From Pirellula sp. (lineage in GTDB: Bacteria > Planctomycetota > Planctomycetia > Pirellulales > Pirellulaceae), in NCBI GenBank assembly GCA_021300155.1, contig JAJTID010000009.1, positions 34,939 through 98,938 on the forward strand: a stretch of DNA of 64,000 bases, in the 5' to 3' direction. Numbering within the stretch: position 1 is the first letter of the stretch; each line of letters starts with the position of its first letter. Positions 18,201-26,631 of this stretch are shown piece by piece. Both the position numbers and the translations under genes were made by a program. The notes beneath the pieces are model-generated. The model made no database searches and was not told the origin of the DNA. It saw only the letters and a program-made list of their open reading frames with translations.

Positions 18201-18917
18201 CTATTGAGCAATCAATCCTTGCGACAAAAATGCTGGCCTATGGTGGAGACGGCTAGAATTCGGAATGGCGTGTGGATTATGCCATTCCGTTATTCGACCA
18301 CTTGTCGTGCGGATCAATTCGATCAAATCGGATCGATTGAGTGCCCCCAGCTTCTGAAAGATCGCTCTCTTTCGGTAGTGGTACGTTCTTATGCTCACGT
18401 CTAGCGCAGAACCGATCTCTTTGGCTGTTAATCCCAACAAGATAAGGTGGACAATTCGGGCTTCCACTGCATCGAGTTTCTCCAAAATCGCGGGCGGAAT
18501 AGCTCCTCGTAAATCACTATGTCGCGGCAGCTCTGCCGCTATCGCTTTGTGGATCATCGTGCGAAGATCATGGACCTGCGTCTGGAGATCGCAGACATCA
18601 TCGGCTCCCGACTTGATTGCACGTACCGCGACGGAAACCGTCCATTCGTTACTTACCGCAATAACAGGTAGTGGATGACCTTTGGCGTGCAATGACGTGA
18701 TCGTATCCAGATCGCTCTCTGGATTTTTTCCAATTTCTACTAGAACACATGCTGCTTCCAAGTCGTCAAGTATCTCGGAGTATTGTCGCGATTCACCGAA
18801 TTGTACAACTCTAACAGGTTCCAATGTCAACGCCTGCGTGATACGCTCGCAGGCCACACTGGACTTCGCCAAAACAAATACTTTGGGTATCGAATTCGTG
18901 TGAGTCATACCAGTCAA
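18201..18917 (-). CDS. LuxR-type regulator with degenerate receiver domain
   Basis: This 238-residue protein has a receiver-like N-terminal domain and a LuxR/FixJ HTH (about 150-205: 'LDAVEARIVHLILLGLTAKEI', 'SIRTYHYRKRAIFQKLG'). The phospho-acceptor position is Glu61 ('CVLVEIGK') in place of Asp, and the acidic pocket after the first strand ('FVLAKSS') lacks its acidic residues. Canonical phosphorylation is therefore not expected. The C-terminal 35 residues after the HTH are extra. It lies about 0.7 kb from the chemosensory operon on the same strand but separated by other genes. It may be constitutively active or respond to protein partners. Confidence 0.82.
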   Translation of the reverse strand: MTGMTHTNSIPKVFVLAKSSVACERITQALTLEPVRVVQFGESRQYSEILDDLEAACVLVEIGKNPESDLDTITSLHAKGHPLPVIAVSNEWTVSVAVRAIKSGADDVCDLQTQVHDLRTMIHKAIAAELPRHSDLRGAIPPAILEKLDAVEARIVHLILLGLTAKEIGSALDVSIRTYHYRKRAIFQKLGALNRSDLIELIRTTSGRITEWHNPHAIPNSSRLHHRPAFLSQGLIAQ

Positions 18918-19111
18918 TTACCGATCGAATACGTTCTAAGGATAGGTTTAGGCGAATATTGCACTTTTCCTATCGAACACTTTTGCCTTGTAGATTGAGC
19001 ATGTTCGCGAATAGGATTCAATAACCAGCTAAGGGAATCCCCTGTGTCCAAATGACTCACACATTGGACGAATGATTTCGATACCATGCCACGCATCCAC
19101 GCAATATCTTC

Positions 19112-19492
19112 CTAGCAGACCGTGCTATACAACAGGCTCTCGTGACTCGCGGGAACGGGTTCGAACGGAAATTCAACGACAATCTTCAACTCCGTTTTTT
19201 TGATCGAGACAGGCTTATTGGTGAATTCCACATCGATCGATTCGACAACTTGCAAAAGCCATTTCAAACCACGCATGTCGGTTGAGGCGACGTAGTGATC
19301 GAAACCAATTGCTACCTGACCTAATTTGACGGCTACATCAATGCGAACGACTTGATTACCATCGTTTATACGGGAGATCAACTCTGCCAGTGAATTGATG
19401 ATCGTCGTCGTTAGATAGAGGAAACGCATCGACTCCTCATGAGGGCGGATCTCTATTGTCGGTTGATGGCCTGAAGGAATCCCATGCAACAA
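19112..19492 (-). CDS. Conserved-looking small protein, function unknown
   Basis: This protein of up to 126 residues has an alpha/beta look: a helix 'LYLTTTIINSLAELISRI' followed by alternating strands ('QVVRIDVAVKLGQVAIGFDHYV', 'KKTELKIVVEFPFEP'). There is no signal peptide or catalytic motif. The start is uncertain: TTG 19492, or the internal ATG at 19429 with a GAGGAG immediately upstream, giving 105 residues. It lies between the LuxR-type gene and the CDGSH gene on the same strand. No family is recognised; codon usage and the amphipathic pattern suggest it is real. Confidence 0.5.
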   Translation of the reverse strand: MLHGIPSGHQPTIEIRPHEESMRFLYLTTTIINSLAELISRINDGNQVVRIDVAVKLGQVAIGFDHYVASTDMRGLKWLLQVVESIDVEFTNKPVSIKKTELKIVVEFPFEPVPASHESLLYSTVC

Positions 19493-19632
19493 GTGTTTCC
19501 ACTAGTTTTTTGAGTGATTGCGACGAGGAATGTCTCTCGATGCTGTTAGGTCCAACTGCACGTCAGTATTCATGGCAAATCTCAGCTTCGAAAGCGCGTG
19601 ATGGAAGATTGGATCAATAGTAAAAACTGAGT

Positions 19633-19869
19633 CTATTCGTCGTTAATGTCGTCATCATCTTCATCGCTGCCTGCCTTGTTGTGCTTTCCATCGCAGAAGG
19701 GTTTGTTCAATGATTGCCCGCATCCACAAAGTACATGCGATTTCTTCTTTTTGTCAGGGCATAACGGGCGACCATATTTGTCAACAATATTGACGTCTCC
19801 TTCGATGATGATTGGGCCTTTGGGATTGCAGCAAACTTTTGTTGGGCATGTATCACAGGGGTTCGCCAT
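19633..19869 (-). CDS. CDGSH-type iron-sulfur protein
   Basis: This 78-residue protein carries a single 2Fe-2S cluster in the mitoNEET-like CDGSH fold. The ligand motif is complete: 'CGCGQSLNKPFCDGKH' (Cys-x-Cys-x2-Ser-x3-Pro-x-Cys-Asp-Gly-x-His). An additional N-terminal set of four cysteines ('CDTCPTKVCC') could bind another metal or be redox-active. The tail is strongly acidic. ATG 19869 is preferred over 19878. It is the last gene in the chemosensory direction, 92 bases after the tandem-Cache gene. Because a bilin reductase that needs single-electron donors is encoded 6.7 kb away, a redox role in that cluster is a reasonable but untested idea. Confidence 0.88.
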   Translation of the reverse strand: MANPCDTCPTKVCCNPKGPIIIEGDVNIVDKYGRPLCPDKKKKSHVLCGCGQSLNKPFCDGKHNKAGSDEDDDDINDE

Positions 19870-19961
19870 GAATGTCATTCTCCAGTCGTTAAAGCAAAGC
19901 GATTTTTGAAAGTTTATCGATTGACGGGACTTTATAGATTGGGCAGGTGGAGTTCACGTTC

Positions 19962-22370
19962 TCAAAAGAGAGGTCGCAGTATGTGAGCAGACCAACCGAG
20001 CCCTTGATATTCGCGATAGCCTTTGCTAAGCGAGGAACCCATGATGTAGATGTGATCGCCCAGACGGAATACTCCAGAGGCAGATTGACCGGCTGCTAGT
20101 TCGCGATGCTCTGCGGGCAATTCTGGAGTCGCACCGAGTGGAACAATTTGCGAGTCGGATGTTTCAATGACTTCAAAGTTGCGATTTGCATAGAAAGCAA
20201 CACAACCCTGTATTCGCTTTCCATTTCTATCTTTAGGAAGACAAGTCTTTAGAATCTTGCCTGATTCGGTTACCCAATCAAAAAGGCTCCCTAGAACTCC
20301 CACGATTTCACCATCTCGCGTTCCATTGGCTCGGACCGCGCCAGAATAGATTAGAGACCTTCTGGAGCCCCGTTCCAATTCCGACTCTCCAACATCTTGG
20401 ACTGCGTACTCGCCAAAGTTCTTGCATCGCATGGATTTAGTAAACCAAGCATGGTCTGCTACGCGAGCTTCTTTCATGTCAGGTATAAGTTCGGGATTCG
20501 ATGCGGTAATGACGCGCCCCATTCGATTGGCCAGAACCAAATTGCGGTACATCGAATAGCTACCATTAATGTCCCGCAATCGACGCCCGGCCGCTTGGAC
20601 ATTCTCATCCGTTGGATCTACAAGTGCTTGCCAAAGACACTTGTCTGTTGCCCACCATCGTATGGCGGCGGATCGTTCGAATAGATTACGATCAATCAAA
20701 TCGATCGCTTGTTTGGAAAACGTCTCGAGCGTTTGCAGATTCAATCGCAACTCGCCATAGGCCATCTCACGCAGCAGTTCTTCCATTTTTGCGGTGGCAA
20801 AGTCGCCGGTTTCTGTAATCCTTTCGAATACCGGCCCGAGAGCTACACCTCGTTTACCCAGTTTGGACGCAAACACAATTCCGTTCAGCGAAATGAGTTT
20901 GATAGATTGCTTGTCGTCTTGGACCTTTACATAGGTGTCTTTATTGATCTCCGGGATCAGTCTTGATCGCATGAGTTCGTCGGGACTAATCCCATTGATT
21001 TGGCAGTTGGATTCGCTTGCAAAAATTTCGTTGCTGGGAACAATCAGATGAGAGCTCCATCCCAGACCAGCGTAGTCTAGATAGCCATCGGACATCGCGG
21101 AAAAGACGGATGAGTCCTTGCCTTCGATGCTTGCGTAGCTACTTATGGTTCCCCCCGGCGTTAGCTTGCGATGTCCGCGAGGCAAGTGGGCATAATCCCC
21201 AACCTCGATGATATTCGGATCGCTCGACCCAACGACCTTTCCCTCGCAATCGGTGAAGAAGGAGTACCAGCCTTCGGCGGTGTCGCCATCTTCCGTTTTT
21301 GGCATGTAATCTTGAAGAATGATGCGAGCTTCTTCGGCGAGGTCAAAGAATGCCCCCATCGCACCAACAGCTTGGTCATTCTTCGATGCGCTCTTGATTG
21401 AAGTACTAAACACCAAACTGTTTCCAGAATCGATGATGGAGCGATTGGTCTTTTCAATTGCGTATTCATTGGTATCGCCGGAGTCCTTGGCACGGGTAAA
21501 CCACGTCTCATCAGCCACGGAGCGACCGAGAACATTTGCACGCCGTTTCGAGTTTGCGTTGGCAACGACAATTCCATCGGTGGTGGTGATGATTAAATCG
21601 CGATAAAGAGTGTACGAACTTCCAATGTCCTCCAGTCTGCTACAGGAAAGGGCGACGAGCTGATGTACTTCTTCCAGGTTTTTGCTCACTTTCTGTAGCA
21701 TAGCCAACGTCGCTTCTTGGCTCTTTCCTTTGCCGAGTTGCTCCGCTAGGGCATCCATCTTTTGTTTGAAAGATTGATAGACGTCAGATTGAAACATTAA
21801 CTCCAGTTTGCGAGGCTGATAGCTTCGAACATCGTCCACATACTGACTAATGTCCTTCATTGTCCAATTCGTCTCTAACGTTGGTACTTCGAAGGCGGCT
21901 TTTGAGGCGTCGAGATACTCACCCATTTCAAAGAGCTGTTTGTCAAGTATACGACTGATCTTATTGATGCGTTCCAGGGTTTCGATAAAAACCGTCTCCG
22001 CCGCCCATGACATCACATCGCAGGTTCGTTCTAGAAGGGTACGGTCGATCAGATTGATTTTGATATAGGCTGTGGTGCAATAAATGGAACGACAAAACTC
22101 TTCCTTGGCTGCATAGAATTGATCGAAAAGGTTTTTTGTTCCATCGTGCAATTCTGCGGCAAAGGTTTCTACCCTCTCCATTAGGTCCGTGATCTGCTCT
22201 TGTTCGGTCGCTGTTTCGCTGATGGCCGCTGCGGTACATTTGCCTTGATTGCAAATCGGCGACACACCAATTAGCTCATTGATGATCTTCTCATAGAACT
22301 CGCGGTGGTCATTCGTGATCAATGAGTTGAAGATGCTGAATTTGTTTTCTGATTTTTGTTCGACAATCAT
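19962..22370 (-). CDS. Soluble tandem dCache-like sensor protein of the chemosensory operon
   Basis: This 802-residue protein has two copies of a helical-plus-Cache module. Repeat one (about 110-440) contains 'LIDRTLLERTCDVMSWAA', then 'YRDLIITTTDGIVVANANS', 'VADETWFTRA', 'GAMGAFFDL' and 'GYLDYAGLGWSSHLIVP'. Repeat two (about 550-800) contains 'LIDRNLFERSAAIRWWATD', 'YRNLVLANRMGRVITASNP', 'VADHAWFTKS', 'GVLGSLFDW' and 'GYREYQGLGWSAHILRP'. These match the double-Cache sensor part of chemoreceptors. There is no transmembrane segment, no signal peptide, and no receptor signalling hairpin. It overlaps cheW by four bases (ATGA). It is probably a cytoplasmic small-molecule or protein sensor feeding the CheA array, though how it contacts CheA is unclear. 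Confidence 0.72.
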   Translation of the reverse strand: MIVEQKSENKFSIFNSLITNDHREFYEKIINELIGVSPICNQGKCTAAAISETATEQEQITDLMERVETFAAELHDGTKNLFDQFYAAKEEFCRSIYCTTAYIKINLIDRTLLERTCDVMSWAAETVFIETLERINKISRILDKQLFEMGEYLDASKAAFEVPTLETNWTMKDISQYVDDVRSYQPRKLELMFQSDVYQSFKQKMDALAEQLGKGKSQEATLAMLQKVSKNLEEVHQLVALSCSRLEDIGSSYTLYRDLIITTTDGIVVANANSKRRANVLGRSVADETWFTRAKDSGDTNEYAIEKTNRSIIDSGNSLVFSTSIKSASKNDQAVGAMGAFFDLAEEARIILQDYMPKTEDGDTAEGWYSFFTDCEGKVVGSSDPNIIEVGDYAHLPRGHRKLTPGGTISSYASIEGKDSSVFSAMSDGYLDYAGLGWSSHLIVPSNEIFASESNCQINGISPDELMRSRLIPEINKDTYVKVQDDKQSIKLISLNGIVFASKLGKRGVALGPVFERITETGDFATAKMEELLREMAYGELRLNLQTLETFSKQAIDLIDRNLFERSAAIRWWATDKCLWQALVDPTDENVQAAGRRLRDINGSYSMYRNLVLANRMGRVITASNPELIPDMKEARVADHAWFTKSMRCKNFGEYAVQDVGESELERGSRRSLIYSGAVRANGTRDGEIVGVLGSLFDWVTESGKILKTCLPKDRNGKRIQGCVAFYANRNFEVIETSDSQIVPLGATPELPAEHRELAAGQSASGVFRLGDHIYIMGSSLSKGYREYQGLGWSAHILRPLF

Positions 22371-22846
22371 GTTCTTGCCTGCGCTTCCGGTTGAAGAATG
22401 GATGCGATCAATTTTTGGATCGAGATTAGGGTAAAATATTTGTCTTCGACGCGAATGACGCCATCAACAAAGGGCTGGTTCACGTGAGGCGGTGATGGAT
22501 GAATTTCCTCATCCAGAAGGTGGTGTATCTGAGAAACGGAATCTACATTCAGTACGATGGGTTCGTCATAAGCATACAGTCTGCTTTCCTGAGCCTCTTT
22601 CACCAGTCTTTGCGACGTTTCCAAGAGGATCATTTCACCGTGAGCGGTCGATTCCCGTTCCGGAACTTCGAAACAACGCCGCATATTCACAACAACCGCT
22701 GTTCTTCCGCGGATGTTGACCAATCCGTCAATTCTTGGATCTGCCCCAGGGACCTTCGTAATGGGCAGAGGCCTGAAGTACTCTTCTACGAGAAGCGAGT
22801 GGATCGCGAACCCTTCATTTCGAATATTGAAAGTTGAAATCTGCAT
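22367..22846 (-). CDS. cheW: CheW-like chemosensory coupling protein
   Basis: This 159-residue CheW-domain protein links receptors to the CheA kinase. Recognisable features are the opening strands 'FNIRNEGFAIHSLLVEEYFRP', the signature 'PRIDGLVNIRGRTAVVVNMRRCF' and the C-terminal 'VDGVIRVEDKYFTLISIQKL'. It lies between cheA (12 bases upstream) and the tandem-Cache gene (4-base overlap), so the three are one transcription unit. Length and motifs are normal for the family. No cheR, cheB or cheY gene is nearby, so adaptation by methylation is not supported locally. Confidence 0.9.
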   Translation of the reverse strand: MQISTFNIRNEGFAIHSLLVEEYFRPLPITKVPGADPRIDGLVNIRGRTAVVVNMRRCFEVPERESTAHGEMILLETSQRLVKEAQESRLYAYDEPIVLNVDSVSQIHHLLDEEIHPSPPHVNQPFVDGVIRVEDKYFTLISIQKLIASILQPEAQART

Positions 22847-22858
22847 CGTTTCGAATAC

Positions 22859-25800
22859 CTATGAGTTCGGTTGCTTTCTGCGGATCTGCAGACACTCCGC
22901 CACAGTAGATCGGACATGGTTTTTGTCTATTTTGATAACGTAACGATCAAAGCCAAGGCTCAAACCTTTCTCACGGAAGTGGTCGTCGGATAGGGTCGTT
23001 AGTGCAACGAGGGGTAGTGCATCAAACCGCTTGTCCTCACGAATTTTTGTTGCCAACTGGTAGCCGTCCATGCGTGGCATGTTGATATCGGAAATGACCA
23101 GGTCATACCGATTCGGTTCCGCACAGAGTTTATTCCATGCTTCGAGACCATCTTCTACAATTTCTACGGTCCATTCTTCGCGAGTTATGTATTGGTTTAT
23201 TAGTTTGCGGAAGAACAAACTATCCTCAGCCACCAGGATTCGCGCGTTGCTGGTTTTCACATCCTGCTGTTTAATCTTGTCAGGCGCATGTTTCTCGAAA
23301 ACACTGAACACATCCAGCAGCATGACCAAGTTTTCATTGTGCAGAAAAGTGCCAACTATGCCTTGATTGTCGTCAAGCCTAGATTCAAAGTTGTCGTCAA
23401 CTTCGATGACAGTGATATTGGGTCCGGTAAGAATCCCAATCGGAAAAGAGACTGCCGCGGGTCGGATCAAGCAGCAATCTTGGTTCGCTGGATTAAATGC
23501 GGTGATGGGTAGAAAGGAATCCAACCTCATAATGGAGACGGTTTCATTTTTGATTTGACAATATTCCTTGTTCCCAACTTTTCGCAGGGAACTAAGAGAT
23601 ATGCGCTCAATGATTGCGACAAGCTCAAGCGGAATGGCGAAGAACTCTTTGTCAGAATAACTGAACACGACCATCTTTTGCTTCGGTAGACTTTTACTGG
23701 TCTCTCCCGTACCGGAATGGTCTGCGACTAGTGATCCTTTTCCATGTGCCTTTTTCTGATCTACAAACTTTAGGGAGAGTTTGTTAACTAGACCGTGTAT
23801 ATCCAGGATGAGCGAAACACGTCCGGTGCCCAAGACGGTGTGCCCAGAGAAAACTCCACAACTCGCCAAAAGCTTCGGTGTTTCGCGAACGATGATTTCT
23901 TGAATCCCCAGCACGCGATCCACAATGGCGCCAAACTGATGTTTCCGGTACTGAAGAATGACTAAGCATGTTTGCTTATCCCGGTTGAACTCTGTATCCA
24001 CGCCAAGGGCGCAGCGTAGATCGAGTAGTGCAACTAACTGGTCTCGGAGTTGAAATACACTTTCTCCATCCACTTGAACGATGTTGGCTATTGCCTTTTC
24101 ATCGTATTGAATGATTTCGCTTATCGCGGTCTCTGGAATCGCGAATTGTTCATCATCGATCTCAATGACAAGGGCTTTGGTCAATGAGGAGGACACCAAC
24201 GCTTTCGCGAGTGGCAAAATAGCAGAGAATGTCGTTCCAGCCCCAACTTTCGTAGCGACATCGATTGCTCCACCAACAGCTTCGATGTTATTTCGAACCA
24301 CATCCATTCCCACGCCGCGCCCCGAGACGTCCGTCGCTTGATCCTTCGTAGAGAAGCCTGGCTGGAAAATCAGCATCACCTTTTGGTGTTCAGAAAGTTG
24401 ATTGGCTTGGTCCTGAGTTATCACACCTTTGCTAACGGCTTTTTCACAAACGCGCTCTGCCGAGATGCCTCGACCGTCGTCCTCAACTGCCAGAATGATC
24501 TCACCACTGTGAACAAACGAACGCAGGTAGATATTTCCCTGGCGATTCTTGCCGGCAGCCTCACGTTCGGCAGGAGTTTCTAAGGCATGATCCAGAGAGT
24601 TTCGAATCAAATGGGTAAGCGGATCGGCGAAACTCTCCAAGATCGTTCGATCAAGCTCGAGGTCGCCTCCCTCGATGTGAAGTGCGACCTCTTTGTTGAG
24701 TTGTCTTGAGAGATCTCGAACAATACGTCGATATCGCTCGAAGAGTGAACCCGTAGTTTGCATTCGGGTTGCAATAACCGTTTCGTGAACACCGGAAATG
24801 GATTGAGAAAGCGTTCTAAATGCTGCGTTTCCGCGAAAGTCAAACTCGTTCATCAATTGATTTCGAGCCATCACCATCGTTCCAGTCCACTCCAACAGCT
24901 TGTTGAGAATGTAAACAGGAACACGCATCGATTGATCGACAGATTGCTTATCGGATAAGGTTTTAGATTCACCTTTAGGAGGTGATTTTGATTCGATCGA
25001 CTGGGGCAAAGTAGTGGACGTCGCAGATGCGAGAATCGTAGGCTTAAGCTTCGGTTCTTCAGCCTTCTCATCGACCTTTAGCGAATCTGAGCCCTGAAGC
25101 GATGCTTTACTACGAGGGACATTCTCCGTAGGGTTTTGGCCTGTCGCTTTGAGTGTTGCGGTGTCCACTTTGCAAACTTGTTCGGCCTGGAGGCCAAAAT
25201 GATCGCATAGCATGTCTGCAGCCAAAACGGTTTCCAAGTAGATGGTACAGCCACCGCTTGCCAAGGAGTCGATTTTTTCAATTGGAATCGAGCTGTGAAG
25301 GATCTTTCCAAGGCTCGAGAAGCCAACGACAACCCCCTCTTTGACATCGATGGCTTGTCGAATAGCTTCCAACTCGAAGCTCAGGCGAAATAGGACACCT
25401 TTCTTGCTCACTCCCTTTTGAATTTTTAATACATCGTCTTCACTTAAGAAATCGGAATCGCTACTCTTTGGTTTGCCGATCAACGCGGCATCTAGTTTCG
25501 AAAGTGGTATTTCGCAATCAAAACTAGCTCCTATATCCGGCGTTTGTAGCATCGACTTTAACGCATCAACCGCAGCGAGGACCGCGTCAGTTACTACGGC
25601 ATTCGCTGACTCTGTTCCTGCCCTAACTCGATCGAGGAGAGATTCCGCCTTGTGAGCAACAGCAACTAGATTGGCGAGCTTTAGGAATGTGGCATTTCCC
25701 TTGATGGTATGGACGGCACGGAAGATTCGGTTGACTAACTCGAAATCCGTACCGCCATCCGTTTCGAGAGCGAGCAAGTCAGATTCAATGTCTGCAAGTC

Positions 25801-26329
25801 CTTGTACTCCTTCGACAACGAATTCCGCCAAAAGCTCAGGATCCACATCCTCAAACATGGAGAGCTTACTGGGGTCGGTGGATGGCTTCGACTTTGTTTC
25901 CTTGGTTGACAGAGGTTTGGGGCGAGTAGATTTTTCTGTTGTTGATACACCGAGTATCTTGTCGAGCATAGCGATTGCATTCTGGCTATCGTAGCTCTTG
26001 CCGACATCTGGAGCGTTGAGCATAGAGACTAGATCATCGACAGCCGCAAGGATCGCATCGGTCACGTCGGGAGTGGCCTGCCTTCCCCCACTTCTTATTT
26101 GGTCGAGAAGTGTTTCTGCAAGGTGACTAAGACGAACGAGGTTATCGAGCCCCATGTACGATCCAGTGCCCTTGATCGAGTGAACGGCACGGAAGATACG
26201 ATTGACGAGTGCTGTATCCTTGCCACTCTCTGATTCCAGAGACATCAGATCCTGTTCTACGCTACGAAGCCCCTGTAAGCTTTCAGCCACGAATTCCGTA
26301 AGCAATTCTGTATCTTGAAAGTTATCCAT
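22859..26329 (-). CDS. cheA: Hybrid CheA histidine kinase with two Hpt, two CheW and one receiver domain
   Basis: This 1156-residue sensor kinase is the core of a chemosensory array. Domains in order: Hpt1 with phospho-His50 ('AVHSIKGTG'), Hpt2 with His207 ('AVHTIKGNA'), a linker with a P2-like region, dimerisation helices from about 470, and an HATPase domain with an N box ('HLIRNSLDHALETPAER'), G1 ('VEDDGRGI') and G2 ('GRGVGMDVVRNNI'). A CheW-like P5 domain, a second CheW-like domain and a C-terminal receiver follow. The receiver is intact: acidic 'VAEDS', phospho-Asp in 'VISDINMPRMDG', Thr in 'ALTT' and Lys in 'YVIKIDK'. It is the first gene of its operon, divergent from the bilin genes. 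Similar hybrids drive type IV pilus or other non-flagellar outputs. Confidence 0.93.
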   Translation of the reverse strand: MDNFQDTELLTEFVAESLQGLRSVEQDLMSLESESGKDTALVNRIFRAVHSIKGTGSYMGLDNLVRLSHLAETLLDQIRSGGRQATPDVTDAILAAVDDLVSMLNAPDVGKSYDSQNAIAMLDKILGVSTTEKSTRPKPLSTKETKSKPSTDPSKLSMFEDVDPELLAEFVVEGVQGLADIESDLLALETDGGTDFELVNRIFRAVHTIKGNATFLKLANLVAVAHKAESLLDRVRAGTESANAVVTDAVLAAVDALKSMLQTPDIGASFDCEIPLSKLDAALIGKPKSSDSDFLSEDDVLKIQKGVSKKGVLFRLSFELEAIRQAIDVKEGVVVGFSSLGKILHSSIPIEKIDSLASGGCTIYLETVLAADMLCDHFGLQAEQVCKVDTATLKATGQNPTENVPRSKASLQGSDSLKVDEKAEEPKLKPTILASATSTTLPQSIESKSPPKGESKTLSDKQSVDQSMRVPVYILNKLLEWTGTMVMARNQLMNEFDFRGNAAFRTLSQSISGVHETVIATRMQTTGSLFERYRRIVRDLSRQLNKEVALHIEGGDLELDRTILESFADPLTHLIRNSLDHALETPAEREAAGKNRQGNIYLRSFVHSGEIILAVEDDGRGISAERVCEKAVSKGVITQDQANQLSEHQKVMLIFQPGFSTKDQATDVSGRGVGMDVVRNNIEAVGGAIDVATKVGAGTTFSAILPLAKALVSSSLTKALVIEIDDEQFAIPETAISEIIQYDEKAIANIVQVDGESVFQLRDQLVALLDLRCALGVDTEFNRDKQTCLVILQYRKHQFGAIVDRVLGIQEIIVRETPKLLASCGVFSGHTVLGTGRVSLILDIHGLVNKLSLKFVDQKKAHGKGSLVADHSGTGETSKSLPKQKMVVFSYSDKEFFAIPLELVAIIERISLSSLRKVGNKEYCQIKNETVSIMRLDSFLPITAFNPANQDCCLIRPAAVSFPIGILTGPNITVIEVDDNFESRLDDNQGIVGTFLHNENLVMLLDVFSVFEKHAPDKIKQQDVKTSNARILVAEDSLFFRKLINQYITREEWTVEIVEDGLEAWNKLCAEPNRYDLVISDINMPRMDGYQLATKIREDKRFDALPLVALTTLSDDHFREKGLSLGFDRYVIKIDKNHVRSTVAECLQIRRKQPNS

Positions 26330-26631
26330 TGGGTACTTGTCTACGAATATAGCGTGAGTGGAAACGGCCAGAGAGATCGTCGTAAACGCTAGCTGTCCTT
26401 ACCACAGCATGATGTATAGTTCGCATCAACGAACCTCAAAAATGAACCGGCTGATTGATATTGCACTGAATTGCACACTATGTAGCAAGCAAGCAAATGA
26501 TCTCCCGGCGAGGATGGTACCGATCAGTCGGTGTCACGTAACTAAGGTTAACACTTATATGGAGGTCCAATTCCAATAAAAAACATGGTCTCGATTTCTA
26601 GGCGAGAATCCTTCTGGAATTTTGACGCGAT
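26330..26631. promoter_or_regulatory. Divergent intergenic region between cheA and the bilin operon
   Basis: About 300 bases separate the start of cheA (minus) from the bilin reductase (plus). Both operons must be driven from here unless internal promoters exist. On the minus strand a TATATT-like -10 lies about 20 bases before cheA. On the plus strand the nearby direct repeats TTGCACTGAATTGCACAC near 26459 could be part of a control site. I see no convincing ORF or hairpin. A shared region would allow coordinate control of sensing and pigment genes. Confidence 0.35.

Noticed and set aside
19962..22370. Classical methyl-accepting chemotaxis protein
   Set aside because: Cache-type sensory repeats and operon context suggest it, but there is no membrane helix and no conserved signalling hairpin, so I call it a soluble receptor-like sensor.
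26358..26579. 73-residue plus-strand frame between cheA and the bilin reductase
   Set aside because: It occupies the divergent promoter region, lacks a ribosome site and has a composition unlike the neighbours.
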